The notes: generated by a model not told the origin, from the sequence alone. A DNA stretch of 28,206 nucleotides from Candidatus Iainarchaeum sp. (GCA_030445695.1 JASUTF010000012.1:1-28206); one strand, 5' to 3'; positions 14,685 to 23,732 are shown, counted from the first letter of the stretch. Numbers and translations: made by a program.

Positions 14685-17600
14685 ATGGTTGGCATGTGGG
14701 AGCGGCTGCAGGACGCATACATAGCACTGGAGAACAGGTACTACGGGCTCGTTGACTGGCTGGCTGCCCACGGGATCCCGCTGGACCGGCTGGTGACGGC
14801 CATAGAGTCGAACGGCATCCCCTCCTTCCCCATATTCGCGTTAGTCGTCGCGCTCATACTCGCAGGGGCCGGGTACGGTTTATACTCTGCCTTCGGGCCG
14901 AAAACGTACACCATAACGATATACGACGATCTCGGAAACCCGCTGGCAAACATGAAAGTCCTTGTGGACGGGAAGGAATACTTCACGGACGAGTCGGGCC
15001 AGATAACGCTGAAGGGTGTGAAAGGGCCCGTAAGGATCCAGATTGAGGGGTATGAAGAGAGAACCGTGAATCCCCTCGTCTCGAGCACCGTTCGTCTCGA
15101 GCCGCTGAAGAAAAAGGTCATCATAACGGTGAAGGAGGCGGGCAGCGGCAGAAAACTGGCGGCAATAAAGGCGAAGGTGTACGGGGACGGAACCCAGAAG
15201 GAATTCTCGGAGAACCCTTTCACGTTCTACATCTCCCGGGCGAAGGGAAAGGACGTAATCAAGGTCAAGGACGGGAAAGTGCTCGTGGAGGTCCTCTCGT
15301 CCACCCACGGGAAAAAGAGCGTGGAGATAGAATGGGAGGAAGATACGGAGACCATTGAAAAGACCATATACATGTCGCCCATATCTTCGTCCAGCAAGAC
15401 GGAGGCAGGCCGCATAGTCGTCTACGTCAAGCCGTCCAACGTGTCCGGAACGGCAAAGCTCATGAAAAACGGGGCGATAGTGAAGGAGACAATCTTTCAG
15501 GATGGAGTTGCCCGCTTCTACAGTATCCCGTACGACGAGTACGTCATAAAGTTCGAGCCGAAGATAAAGGGCGTCACGTTTACAGATCCGGAGAACCAGA
15601 TAACCGTGAAACACAATAGCAGGGAGACGACGGCAGAGATCACGCTGAAGCTGCCCGCATACGACGGGAAGGAAGAGGAGTATGAACCGCCTGAGGACGT
15701 GTCCAAATACTATGCAACCGTCCGTGTTTACGACGAGAACACTGAAAAACCGCTATCAGGGGCCGAAGTGGTGGACGCCAACACGGGAACACGTATCGAC
15801 GGGAGGTCAAAATCCGACGGGATCATAACGGTGGGTTTTGAAAGTGAAGATGCCGAGCTCAACGTATACGTGCGGAAGAGCGGATACTACAACTCGGACT
15901 ACTTCACACTGGAACCGGGGGACGAATACAACGTTTACCTGAAGAAGTTGCCCGACACGGGGACGCTGGAGCTCTGCGTTAAGGCCCCCGTGGGCGGGGG
16001 AGAATACGCCCCGGTGGCCTCCGCGTACTACGAGCTACGAAAGGGCAAATGGGAGCAGAAAGGGAACGTCGGAGTGGATGGCTGTGCGAAGATAGAAGAC
16101 GTGCCCGTCGGAGATGTGAATATATACGTCACGGACCCGTACGGCTATTACCCCACGCATGACTCCGTCGAGATAAAGAAGGATAAAACAGTGAGGAAGG
16201 AAGTAATACTTACCTCCAAGGTCACGATCACCGTGATTGTGTACTATCAGGGTACTGAAAAGCAGGTGCCGGCCAACGTGAAGGTGTACACGCTTGAAGG
16301 GAAGAAGATCGCGGAGGCGCCCACGGGACTTGCAACAGGTGCCCGCTTCGAGCTTCCTGCAAACGTAACCGTGTACTTCGTAGTGGAGTACGGGGGAAAC
16401 ATGCTGAAGACAAAGGAATACACGTTCAAATCCAGCCAGACGGTAAAGATATACGTCCCTGAAGAGCTGAAGAACAGCATAAAGTTCTCGGAAATCGTGG
16501 ATCCGGAGAGCGGGAGCACCGTGTTCATGCTGGAGCCGGGCAAGGTATACAACGCCATTTTTGAAGTAACCTGCAAGGGCACGTGTTCATACGACCTCAA
16601 AGGAGACGGAATAGAGGCGATGGAACCCGTTTCCGTGAACTGCAGCACGGCGTGTATGGAAACGGTTGACGTCCCTGTAAAGGTAACGGCAGATGGAACG
16701 GGCATCGCAACGCTGGACTACGGTGCGGAGAGCGTGGAGATACCATACGGCTACGAGCTGACGGACAAGGACAGGAAGAACGGGGCATACGCGAGAATCA
16801 TTGCATACGGCGGGAACGGGAACTTCGTGGACCACAGCGACCTCATGACGAACACGGAGTACAAGATCGCGATCCCGTTCGCCGCGGAGCTCGAGACTGA
16901 CGACCCGTATGTAGAGGTGTCCGGAGAGCACGTAGAGAACGTGAGCACGGAAATAGTGGGGCACTACGGCGATTACGTTATCGGTATTGTCCGGTTCACC
17001 ACATACTCGAGGGAGAAGGGAAGAAAGGACGTCTCAGTAGATATAGACGGTGCTTACGAGCTGTCCTTCACGCTACGGTTCTCAAAGGAAGGGGAACTGA
17101 AAGAAATGAAAGTGGAGGCAGGAGCGCTGGCACTTAAGGGCTGCGAGTGGTATAAAATACCTTACAGAATAACGGAGACAAACGAAGGCAATACAATCAA
17201 CGCAGAGGAGATATTCGCGGACATATACCTTAACGGGGACCTTTACGATACATACACCCTTTCTTCTCCGGAGGGCGAACTGGAGATCCCGACCCACGCG
17301 GATAACGTACTCATCACGTTCCGCGTGCTTGGATACAGGGACGCAAACGTCCAAATTGAACTGGAGGACGTCCAGATAAGCACGGACAGAGTCACGCTCA
17401 CGCTCGCACCCGACAGGAAGTCGGACAGCAAAAAGATAAGGTACTCCGTCGGCCCTGACTGGTTAGAACTGAATTACGACCCGGTGGATACGACTTACAG
17501 GGATTACAGGATAAAAATCAGGGACATAGAGGGAAATGAAGGGACGGTGGAAGTTTCTACCGACAAAGGGGATGAATATTTCACCGATGCCAAATACGAA

Positions 17601-19688
17601 CTGACCATGACCCAGAAGGCGTGGGCGGAGACCAACGACTACAGCTGCCACTTCGATGTCTACCCCCAAATCACCGTAGAAGAAACGAGCGAAAAGATCG
17701 CCTGTAAGGACGTCACGTGCGAAACGATACTTAACAACACAAGCATCTTGAAGGAGAACGGCAAATCATCAGAAAAAGGATACGAAATAGCCATGATAAT
17801 AAGCAACAACAGCGAGGAGGTTGTGAACTGCCTGAAGGATAAAGTGGAGGGCGGAAAGGAGTCGTACCCCACCGCTACCCTGAAGATAAAGCAGGGCAAT
17901 AGCGAGTCAACAGAAAGTATCCCGATCCCGCTGTACTCGAAGGGAGACCGCGTATACTACCTCGATGGCACGCAGATAGTTGAGCAGAGCAGTGGTGGCA
18001 TCTGGAATGGCAGCGACGGAGTGACGATCACCTTCGAACCCGAAAAATCAGGGAGCAAGCTCGCGGAGCACGTATACATCCCCTACTGCGGGAAGGTCAC
18101 GTACACGCTCGAAATCACGTGTGAAAACAAGGTGAAAAGAGCGTCAAACACGCTCACAATCCCATGCAAGAGCTACAAATACTACGACGTCTCTGGCTTC
18201 TTCAAGATAGCGGGAGCCAGCATGGATACAGAAGCCAAGCAGAACAACTGTGGGGACTGTACAACGGTGTACGAAGTGAATGAACAGGATATCTCCATAA
18301 ACTTTGATTCCGCGGCAACCATAGGGGAAAATAAAAATGATTTAAGCAGCTGGTACGGACCATACGTCCTTGCTGCCGTCCTTGCTGCCCGGCTGAGCAA
18401 CGATGATCTCCCTGAAACAACATTCAGGGCTATCTTCGGCAGCGTCGATTCTTACAAGCCGAAGAACCTGCTGGGAATAAAGGTAACGGCATACAGCTGC
18501 ACAAAGGGTACAGATACGAGCTACTCGTGCAGGATCCAGAATACAGATACGTGCGTCCAGAGCAGCAACGATCAGGGACTGATTATCTACGAGGTAAATG
18601 TAGACGTTCAGAACAATAATGGAGGCACCACTACTTACCGCTTCTGCACCACCGACGCGAACCTTGCATGGCTGTATATGGAACAGGAGAGTAAAGCAGA
18701 GAGTGAAACACCGTGGATCATCCCTGCAGAGGTGAAAGTGACCAAAAACAAGATCACGTTCACCACTGGCGACCCCTTGGAGAACTGTCCTGTCTACGAC
18801 GCGGAGGTGAACATCCCGGCCGTCTGGATAGACCCGGAAAACAATGTAAGCGTGTTCGGAAAGAGCCTGAGCGACTACTACAGGATCGTGGCGGCGAGTG
18901 TCGGGGCGAATGGAAAGGACACGACAGGTGTGAAGACGTTCCTCGGAACTGACGAGCTGAACACGGTGCCGCCGTTCAACATCGGGCTGAAGACGGGTAG
19001 TGAAGCCATATCCACAGAGCCGAGCATTGTAACGAACTCTGGCACAGGCACGGTCAACATAACGTACCAAAAACCAAATACTCCAGAAGACGAAGTAAAG
19101 TACTTGGTTCACAAAAATGGAACAATCCTATACGTCTACCCGGAATTCGCCGGATACACCGAAAATCCTCTGACTAATGGATTACCGTTCGAAACGGTGA
19201 AGGATGAGTTGAAGGAAAACCAGAACATAAAGCCGGAGTGTCAGCCAGTACTGATTGAGGGAGAGCTCAGTGTTGACATCACGCTTGAGCTTGATCTTAA
19301 AGAAACTACCGCAACGTGCAGTGCGCAAAACTGTACAGAAAACGGCTGCACACTCACCTGTGGTGAAGTAACAATCCTCCAGTGCACCGACCCTGCTGCG
19401 AACAAGACAACCGTGGAGGCAAAAGCGACCGTTTCAGTAACCACCAAAACCGATGATTCACAAATAAGCTGGTACAAAGTCAAAGTGACGTACGGCTCGC
19501 TGACAAAAGAAGGAAGCATTGGAGAAACAATTAACTTAGGTCAAAAATCGTATAGTTGTCCGTCTGACGGCCTCTGGAACGAGGTACAAGAAAAGGTGAG
19601 CGTAGACCTATATGGCACTCGCAACGATACATCCATAACCGTGCCGGCGAGTGGAACCGTAACAGTACGTATCGGGAATGCCCAATAA
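14685..19688 (+). CDS. Giant membrane-anchored beta-domain surface protein, 1667 aa, paralogue of the preceding gene
   Basis: The architecture matches its 2119-aa neighbour: a short N-terminal helix, two GIP motifs (AHGIPLDRLVTAIE, SNGIPSFP), one membrane helix (about 48-68), then tandem carboxypeptidase-regulatory/Ig-like domains. Landmarks fall at nearly identical residue numbers in the two proteins: KPSNVSGTAK near 248, KLPAYDG near 323, and CKGTC/CSTAC near 630-655 (counterparts 247, 322, 631-657). The C-terminal landmark VFGKSLSDYYR is near 1391 against 1456 in the paralogue. So they derive from a duplication, with insertions in the middle and a longer C-terminus in the neighbour. Its own end carries a Cys-rich segment (CSAQNCTENGCTLTCG). 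Thirty-seven base pairs separate it from the paralogue, with its own TATA box. Role inferred as extracellular fibre or adhesin. Confidence 0.88.
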   Translation: MVGMWERLQDAYIALENRYYGLVDWLAAHGIPLDRLVTAIESNGIPSFPIFALVVALILAGAGYGLYSAFGPKTYTITIYDDLGNPLANMKVLVDGKEYFTDESGQITLKGVKGPVRIQIEGYEERTVNPLVSSTVRLEPLKKKVIITVKEAGSGRKLAAIKAKVYGDGTQKEFSENPFTFYISRAKGKDVIKVKDGKVLVEVLSSTHGKKSVEIEWEEDTETIEKTIYMSPISSSSKTEAGRIVVYVKPSNVSGTAKLMKNGAIVKETIFQDGVARFYSIPYDEYVIKFEPKIKGVTFTDPENQITVKHNSRETTAEITLKLPAYDGKEEEYEPPEDVSKYYATVRVYDENTEKPLSGAEVVDANTGTRIDGRSKSDGIITVGFESEDAELNVYVRKSGYYNSDYFTLEPGDEYNVYLKKLPDTGTLELCVKAPVGGGEYAPVASAYYELRKGKWEQKGNVGVDGCAKIEDVPVGDVNIYVTDPYGYYPTHDSVEIKKDKTVRKEVILTSKVTITVIVYYQGTEKQVPANVKVYTLEGKKIAEAPTGLATGARFELPANVTVYFVVEYGGNMLKTKEYTFKSSQTVKIYVPEELKNSIKFSEIVDPESGSTVFMLEPGKVYNAIFEVTCKGTCSYDLKGDGIEAMEPVSVNCSTACMETVDVPVKVTADGTGIATLDYGAESVEIPYGYELTDKDRKNGAYARIIAYGGNGNFVDHSDLMTNTEYKIAIPFAAELETDDPYVEVSGEHVENVSTEIVGHYGDYVIGIVRFTTYSREKGRKDVSVDIDGAYELSFTLRFSKEGELKEMKVEAGALALKGCEWYKIPYRITETNEGNTINAEEIFADIYLNGDLYDTYTLSSPEGELEIPTHADNVLITFRVLGYRDANVQIELEDVQISTDRVTLTLAPDRKSDSKKIRYSVGPDWLELNYDPVDTTYRDYRIKIRDIEGNEGTVEVSTDKGDEYFTDAKYELTMTQKAWAETNDYSCHFDVYPQITVEETSEKIACKDVTCETILNNTSILKENGKSSEKGYEIAMIISNNSEEVVNCLKDKVEGGKESYPTATLKIKQGNSESTESIPIPLYSKGDRVYYLDGTQIVEQSSGGIWNGSDGVTITFEPEKSGSKLAEHVYIPYCGKVTYTLEITCENKVKRASNTLTIPCKSYKYYDVSGFFKIAGASMDTEAKQNNCGDCTTVYEVNEQDISINFDSAATIGENKNDLSSWYGPYVLAAVLAARLSNDDLPETTFRAIFGSVDSYKPKNLLGIKVTAYSCTKGTDTSYSCRIQNTDTCVQSSNDQGLIIYEVNVDVQNNNGGTTTYRFCTTDANLAWLYMEQESKAESETPWIIPAEVKVTKNKITFTTGDPLENCPVYDAEVNIPAVWIDPENNVSVFGKSLSDYYRIVAASVGANGKDTTGVKTFLGTDELNTVPPFNIGLKTGSEAISTEPSIVTNSGTGTVNITYQKPNTPEDEVKYLVHKNGTILYVYPEFAGYTENPLTNGLPFETVKDELKENQNIKPECQPVLIEGELSVDITLELDLKETTATCSAQNCTENGCTLTCGEVTILQCTDPAANKTTVEAKATVSVTTKTDDSQISWYKVKVTYGSLTKEGSIGETINLGQKSYSCPSDGLWNEVQEKVSVDLYGTRNDTSITVPASGTVTVRIGNAQ

Positions 19689-19708
19689 CCTGCAAGAACC
19701 ACCAAACG

Positions 19709-19715
19709 TTTAAAT
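19709..19715 (+). promoter_or_regulatory. TATA box for the 576-aa gene
   Basis: TTTAAAT is centred 26 nt before the GTG at 19738, supporting a leaderless GTG start. Confidence 0.55.
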
Positions 19716-19737
19716 CCAGCGGGCACATTTTCTTCCC

Positions 19738-21468
19738 GTGAGGGGGTTCTCGCTATTCGCACCCATGCTCGGCACGATACTTGTTCTTGTGGCACTGAGC
19801 ACGGCGGCGTTCATGTGGCAGCAGGAAAGCAAGGTGCGTTCCGAGATCGATGTGATGGAAGCGAAGGTGCTTCTAAACGCGATGCCGGAACAGCTGAAGT
19901 GGGATGCGATCTCAACATACGTTCTGGCTCTGCGTCAGTGGTTCTACCGCTCTTACGTGCACTCTCTGGGCGCCATGAGCCATCCCCCGAAGGACGATAT
20001 AGCGAAAACGATGCTCTCATACATCGGAACGGACTCCGACTCACCCTGGTTCCAACTGGGCAACATAAAGTACAGGTATTACGTGGAGAACGACGCCACG
20101 AAAATCTCACGGATCATGGATGTCAGGGTGCCGGACAACGAGAAGGTATATATTGAAATAGATCCGAGCAGGGGCACTCCCCCGCTGTTCAACATAGAGA
20201 TGAACACAGGTGCGTCAGGGGGCGTGGAACAGATACGGACGTGGCTCTTCGACAGCAAAACAGGGTTCCCCGTATACTACCCCGTGAAGGAGATCGATGA
20301 TAGAATAAGAGGAATCCAGAAAGCGGCGGGGGGCACATACTTCATCGCGGGCATCCTGCCGGAGAGTAAAAACCAAGGAAACAGGGCTGTGGCGGTCGTG
20401 GGGGGTGTGGTAGATCCCATAGGGAAATACGATACGCCGAATGACCTTTTAAAACCGGCAAAGGATGCATACTCGCTCTGGCCGGAAAAGAAAGAAGATG
20501 CGAAGGAGTTCGGCAAATCTGGTATGATATTCAACGCTTTGGAGAGGTGGTTAAACAGCCAGGGAGCAGAACTCTTGCAGATAAACAGGGTGGATGTGGA
20601 GGCAAAGGAAGGGATCCCATACTACCGGCTCATCTGCGTGAAGGGCGATTTGGCGGAACTTATCACGGGAAAAGCTGACCCCGTCTGCGTGAAGGTGGAA
20701 AAGGGGGAAGAACCCTACGAGCTGGAAGGAGATAAGGTGCCGTACGCCAAGATAAAGAGCGTCGAGGCGGAGTTCGTCGTCACCGCCGCGAGCCACTGTG
20801 CCCCGAGCGCCCACAGCACGGTCAGGGCAAGGGTGAGTGCAGAGTTGAGTTTTGGGGGTAGTGAGAGCGTACCGAGCAGCGGGGAAGTTGAAAAAGCAAA
20901 CAGAAATAATGATGTGGTAGAGGGTTACGTTACGGTTAATTCCTCTTCAGACGGAGCTTGTTGCCCATCTGGCAGCACTTGCCCGCCATACTCACTAAAA
21001 TACGTCTGTGACATGGATACAGCAAAGGAAACAGCAATCGAAAATTGTGCAAAACAGTGCGAAACAAAAAGTAACTACTTCTTGAGTTACGACGAGTGTG
21101 AGGAGTTCTGCGTCTCAAAAATGAATATCCCGAGCAACAACTCCAAGTGTGGGGCCACACCTGACTGCGGAGAAGTGACGTGGGAGTATACGATGAAAGA
21201 ACTTGCAGAGAAAGTGCTGAAGAAAATTGAAAACGAGGTCTCGGGGGATTCTAACGGGAATAAAGACGAGAAGGCAAAATATCTACTGAAGCTCTTTACA
21301 GATAAGGCGTTAAAAGAGGACGAGGACATTTACAGGCCGGAAGTCGACAGCATTGCCCTGCTGTCGGTGACGGTGCTGAATCCGACGGCGAGTGGTGGGA
21401 GTATAGATATCGACAGTACTGGTGCGGAGGTAAAGGTGTGCGTGACGGACAGCGGGTGTGCCCCATGA
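19738..21468 (+). CDS. Pilin-like N-terminus, Cys-rich surface protein, 576 aa
   Basis: This starts at GTG 19738 (MRGFSLFAPMLGTILVLVAL), giving one membrane helix followed by a polar helix (QQESKVRSEIDVMEAKVL), as in the 921-aa protein at 5491. The two probably share their N-terminal domain. The body is mixed alpha/beta with few cysteines until about residue 345. A Cys-dense insertion follows at roughly 405-475 (CCPSGSTCPP, CAKQC, CEEFC), of the spacing seen in small disulfide-knotted modules. A short charged helix and a final beta region (SIALLSVTVLNPTASGG) ending CVTDSGCAP close the protein. DNA for the Cys-dense part looks more AT-rich than the rest. It brackets the two giant proteins with the 921-aa gene. 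Function unknown; a minor-pilin-like subunit is one possibility. Confidence 0.85.
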   Translation: MRGFSLFAPMLGTILVLVALSTAAFMWQQESKVRSEIDVMEAKVLLNAMPEQLKWDAISTYVLALRQWFYRSYVHSLGAMSHPPKDDIAKTMLSYIGTDSDSPWFQLGNIKYRYYVENDATKISRIMDVRVPDNEKVYIEIDPSRGTPPLFNIEMNTGASGGVEQIRTWLFDSKTGFPVYYPVKEIDDRIRGIQKAAGGTYFIAGILPESKNQGNRAVAVVGGVVDPIGKYDTPNDLLKPAKDAYSLWPEKKEDAKEFGKSGMIFNALERWLNSQGAELLQINRVDVEAKEGIPYYRLICVKGDLAELITGKADPVCVKVEKGEEPYELEGDKVPYAKIKSVEAEFVVTAASHCAPSAHSTVRARVSAELSFGGSESVPSSGEVEKANRNNDVVEGYVTVNSSSDGACCPSGSTCPPYSLKYVCDMDTAKETAIENCAKQCETKSNYFLSYDECEEFCVSKMNIPSNNSKCGATPDCGEVTWEYTMKELAEKVLKKIENEVSGDSNGNKDEKAKYLLKLFTDKALKEDEDIYRPEVDSIALLSVTVLNPTASGGSIDIDSTGAEVKVCVTDSGCAP

Positions 21469-21472
21469 AAGG

Positions 21473-21482
21473 AAGATAAAGG
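21473..21482 (+). promoter_or_regulatory. TATA-like box for the 361-aa gene
   Basis: AAGATAAAGG is centred about 26 nt upstream of ATG 21503. It is similar to the GATAAAG box of the 5491 gene and favours that ATG over the overlapping GTG at 21458. Confidence 0.35.
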
Positions 21483-21502
21483 ACGTCATCCCAATTCTAT
21501 AC

Positions 21503-22588
21503 ATGAAGTGGTGGCACGTTGCTGCGGTGGCCCTCGTTGTCCTCGCTGCCATCGTGCTCTGGCCGGGGACGAGCGGGCCGAGGCACGTGGAGGGAAACGC
21601 CCCGGTGGTGGAGGGCACAGTAGAACTGCGGGTACTTGACGAGAACGGCAACGAGATAAACGCGGAGGTATGGCAGAAGGGGCAGTACTGGTGCGCCAGG
21701 GCCGAGGGATACCTCCCCGACTGCACTAAAAAAGAGGTCATAGTGCTGAGAAGGGACCCCGGAGAGGAGGAGAAGGAGGTAACGCTGAAGGGCTGTGCAT
21801 TCGCGGCACTGGCACCGGAGGGAGTCACGCCCGTCGGGCCCGTGCCGTGCGGGGTTGTGCGTGTAAAGGCAGGAAAGTACCGATTCGCCCTGTTTGACGG
21901 TAACGGAAACGTTGTTGGGGACGTAAACGCGTTGGTCAAGGAGAATATAGAAATCTCTGCAGGAGCTGCCGAGGCAAAGGGAGCGGGAACTGTGCGTTTC
22001 TTCGACGGGGCCACGGGAGATGAGATGAACGCGTGGCTCAACGCGAAGGGCGTGGCCCTCTACGGGAGGGAGTTCAGGATCGGGCTGGAGAAATGCGAAA
22101 CGGTGTTCGGCTGGGCGAACGGACGCAAGCTCATGGACGCATACCTCTGCCCGGGAAGGGAGGAAAACGTATACCTGCCGAGACAGGTAAACGGGGGTGC
22201 CCTCGTCGTATCCGCACCCGGTGCGGAAAGGATCGTGATCACGGACACTAAAGGAAGGGTATACCACGTAATAGATGGTGATTCTGCATCGCTGAAGGAC
22301 ATGCCGCCCGGTGCATACATCGTGAACGCGATAGACGGGGCCAGCGTGACCAAGAGGAATGTGGACATAGATACAGGGCAGAAGATAGTGAGCATTGATG
22401 TGGAGCCGGGGTACGCCATAATAAGAACGGAGGAACGTGTCCAGATCTTCGCGCTGGGAGAGAAGATCGCCGAAGGAAGCGGGGATATAACGGTGCCGGC
22501 AAGGACCGTGCTGCACGTGGTGGTTCTTTCCAACCCGCCGGAGGAGAAGGTGATCGTGCTGGTGCCGGGCGAGGTAAGGGTTATATAG
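21503..22588 (+). CDS. N-terminally anchored beta-repeat protein, 361 aa
   Basis: The ATG at 21503 gives MKWWHVAAVALVVLAAIVLW, a membrane anchor starting right at the N-terminus. An earlier GTG at 21458 would overlap the previous gene and add 15 residues. The exported part (about residues 35-361) consists of short beta repeats resembling PEGA or carboxypeptidase-regulatory modules. The recurring pattern is a strand, then DxxGN or DxxGR, then a strand ending G.Y (ELRVLDENGNEI; KYRFALFDGNGNVV; RIVITDTKGRVYHV ... LKDMPPGAYIVNAIDG). Such modules also build the two giant proteins upstream. A few cysteines (about 62, 71, 102, 121) could pair. Probably an envelope partner of the giant proteins. No enzymatic motif. 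Confidence 0.83.
   Translation: MKWWHVAAVALVVLAAIVLWPGTSGPRHVEGNAPVVEGTVELRVLDENGNEINAEVWQKGQYWCARAEGYLPDCTKKEVIVLRRDPGEEEKEVTLKGCAFAALAPEGVTPVGPVPCGVVRVKAGKYRFALFDGNGNVVGDVNALVKENIEISAGAAEAKGAGTVRFFDGATGDEMNAWLNAKGVALYGREFRIGLEKCETVFGWANGRKLMDAYLCPGREENVYLPRQVNGGALVVSAPGAERIVITDTKGRVYHVIDGDSASLKDMPPGAYIVNAIDGASVTKRNVDIDTGQKIVSIDVEPGYAIIRTEERVQIFALGEKIAEGSGDITVPARTVLHVVVLSNPPEEKVIVLVPGEVRVI
22581..22587 (+). promoter_or_regulatory. TATA box for the small-membrane-protein operon
   Basis: TTATATA overlaps the stop codon of the preceding gene. It is centred 26 nt before the ATG at 22610, fitting a leaderless first gene. Confidence 0.5.
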
Positions 22589-22609
22589 GGGCAGCCCCTT
22601 CTATTGCCG

Positions 22610-22933
22610 ATGCTCGATTTCCTCAACGACGTGCGAACAGTGCTGGTCATCTTCGGCCTGGTCCTCATATACAGGTGGGTAGCGGAGCACGTGCCCAACA
22701 GAACCCTGGCAGTGCTCATACTGGTGGCGGCAGCATATTACTTCCTGTTCTACACGCCCAGCACGTTCATGCTGCTCGTAATACTGGCGGCGATCGTGTT
22801 CTTCGGTGCACCCATAGGGGGGACTATACAGGACCTCTACTTCCAGTACGGGTGCGCCCGAGAGCTTGATATTCCAAGAGAGGAGATGGAACGACAGGTC
22901 ATGACGCCCTATGGGCCGAGGTGGAAAGAATGA
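22610..22933 (+). CDS. Small membrane protein 1 of 4, 107 aa
   Basis: The ATG at 22610 (MLDFLNDVRTVLVIFGLVLIYRW) is placed by the TATA box. The protein has about three hydrophobic segments (roughly 8-26, 33-51, 54-73) and a short charged tail ending RQVMTPYGPRWKE. The pattern is helix, aromatic/polar turn (YRWVAEHVPN), helix ending YYFLFYT, helix. It resembles the next three proteins (for example IYNFFRNFFGD ... FYYLVWKH), suggesting a tandem family. Its last codons overlap the next start (ATGA at 22930-22933), so translation is coupled. Function unknown. Confidence 0.8.
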   Translation: MLDFLNDVRTVLVIFGLVLIYRWVAEHVPNRTLAVLILVAAAYYFLFYTPSTFMLLVILAAIVFFGAPIGGTIQDLYFQYGCARELDIPREEMERQVMTPYGPRWKE

Positions 22934-23256
22934 GAGGATTTGGCTTCTTAATATGGGTTCTCATCGCCGTCGTGTTCCTGATAGCTCCTTACGTGTTAAT
23001 AGGGGTGCGGCCCGAGTTCAAATACCTGATAATGATGCTCATCGCCTTCGGGATATACAACTTCTTCCGCAACTTCTTCGGTGACTCCGTCCTCACCATA
23101 GGGTTGGCGGGTATAACGTTCTACTACCTTGTCTGGAAGCACTTCTGGACGTTCTCGCTGCTGTGGTGGGTCTACGTGCTCGCAGGTATGGGCATACTCT
23201 CGACGCTGGGCTGGGGCTGGATATTCACGATGAACATGTTCAAGAGGCGGCGGTAG
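22930..23256 (+). CDS. Small membrane protein 2 of 4, 108 aa
   Basis: The start is ATG 22930, overlapping the previous stop by 4 bp, which gives MRGFGFLIWVLIAVVFLIAPY. About four hydrophobic segments are seen. The core IYNFFRNFFGDSVLTIGLAG followed by FYYLVWKH aligns by eye with ILNWARKNLGSPRLAIVYAI and IIFFKH of the third protein, so they look paralogous. A short basic tail (MFKRRR) is likely cytoplasmic. The MRGF opening recalls the two pilin-like proteins of this cluster. No motif of known function. Confidence 0.8.
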   Translation: MRGFGFLIWVLIAVVFLIAPYVLIGVRPEFKYLIMMLIAFGIYNFFRNFFGDSVLTIGLAGITFYYLVWKHFWTFSLLWWVYVLAGMGILSTLGWGWIFTMNMFKRRR

Positions 23257-23263
23257 TATATGG

Positions 23264-23270
23264 TTAAATA
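23264..23270 (+). promoter_or_regulatory. TATA box for the 23292 gene
   Basis: TTAAATA is centred 25 nt before the GTG at 23292. It decides between that GTG and the in-frame TTG at 23286. Confidence 0.4.
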
Positions 23271-23291
23271 TGAGAAAGGGGGTATTTGATC

Positions 23292-23732
23292 GTGGCGTGG
23301 AGCAACAAGATGTGGGGATACCTCATTGTGATCCTCGTGGTAGTGTACATATACTCCAGCATCGCCTCTCAGTGGGCGGCAATGGAAGATGATCTGCGGC
23401 TCGCCATCACCATGATATTCTTCGTCTGGATACTCAACTGGGCGAGAAAGAACCTCGGGTCGCCGCGGCTGGCCATCGTCTACGCCATCGTCATCGCATA
23501 CATCATCTTCTTCAAGCACCCGGAGGCGGTGTGGTGGATCGTGGGCATCTTCATCCTCTCCATAGTGGGACCGAAGATCATGGAAGGACTGGAAACCAGC
23601 GGGCCGAAAACGACTCCTGCAGACAAGGCCGCGGACATAAAGGCGCCGTACTTCCTCTACCCAATACCCCTGTACCCGTACTACCCGGGATACCCTCCCC
23701 CAAACCAGGGGCAGCAGGGAGGGCAACCGTGA
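23292..23732 (+). CDS. Small membrane protein 3 of 4 with Pro/Tyr-rich tail, 146 aa
   Basis: The GTG at 23292 gives MAWSNKMWGYLIVILVVVYIY. Three or four hydrophobic segments (about 8-24, 33-49, 57-75, 79-97) match the layout of the preceding protein. The family core ILNWARKNLGSPRLAIVY is visible. The C-terminus is distinctive: a tail of about 45 residues beginning GLETSGPKTTPADK and ending in Pro/Tyr/Gly/Gln-rich sequence (YPIPLYPYYPGYPPPNQG). This is a low-complexity tail of the kind used for protein contacts or filament and condensate formation. It has its own TATA-like box, and a Shine-Dalgarno-like AGGGGGT precedes the start. Confidence 0.8.
   Translation: MAWSNKMWGYLIVILVVVYIYSSIASQWAAMEDDLRLAITMIFFVWILNWARKNLGSPRLAIVYAIVIAYIIFFKHPEAVWWIVGIFILSIVGPKIMEGLETSGPKTTPADKAADIKAPYFLYPIPLYPYYPGYPPPNQGQQGGQP

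Noticed and set aside
8288-19688. DNA-level tandem repeats, phase-variable tracts or a CRISPR-like array in the giant genes
   Set aside because: Repetition is at the protein-domain level only. I see no homopolymer or short-unit tract and no regularly spaced identical repeats.
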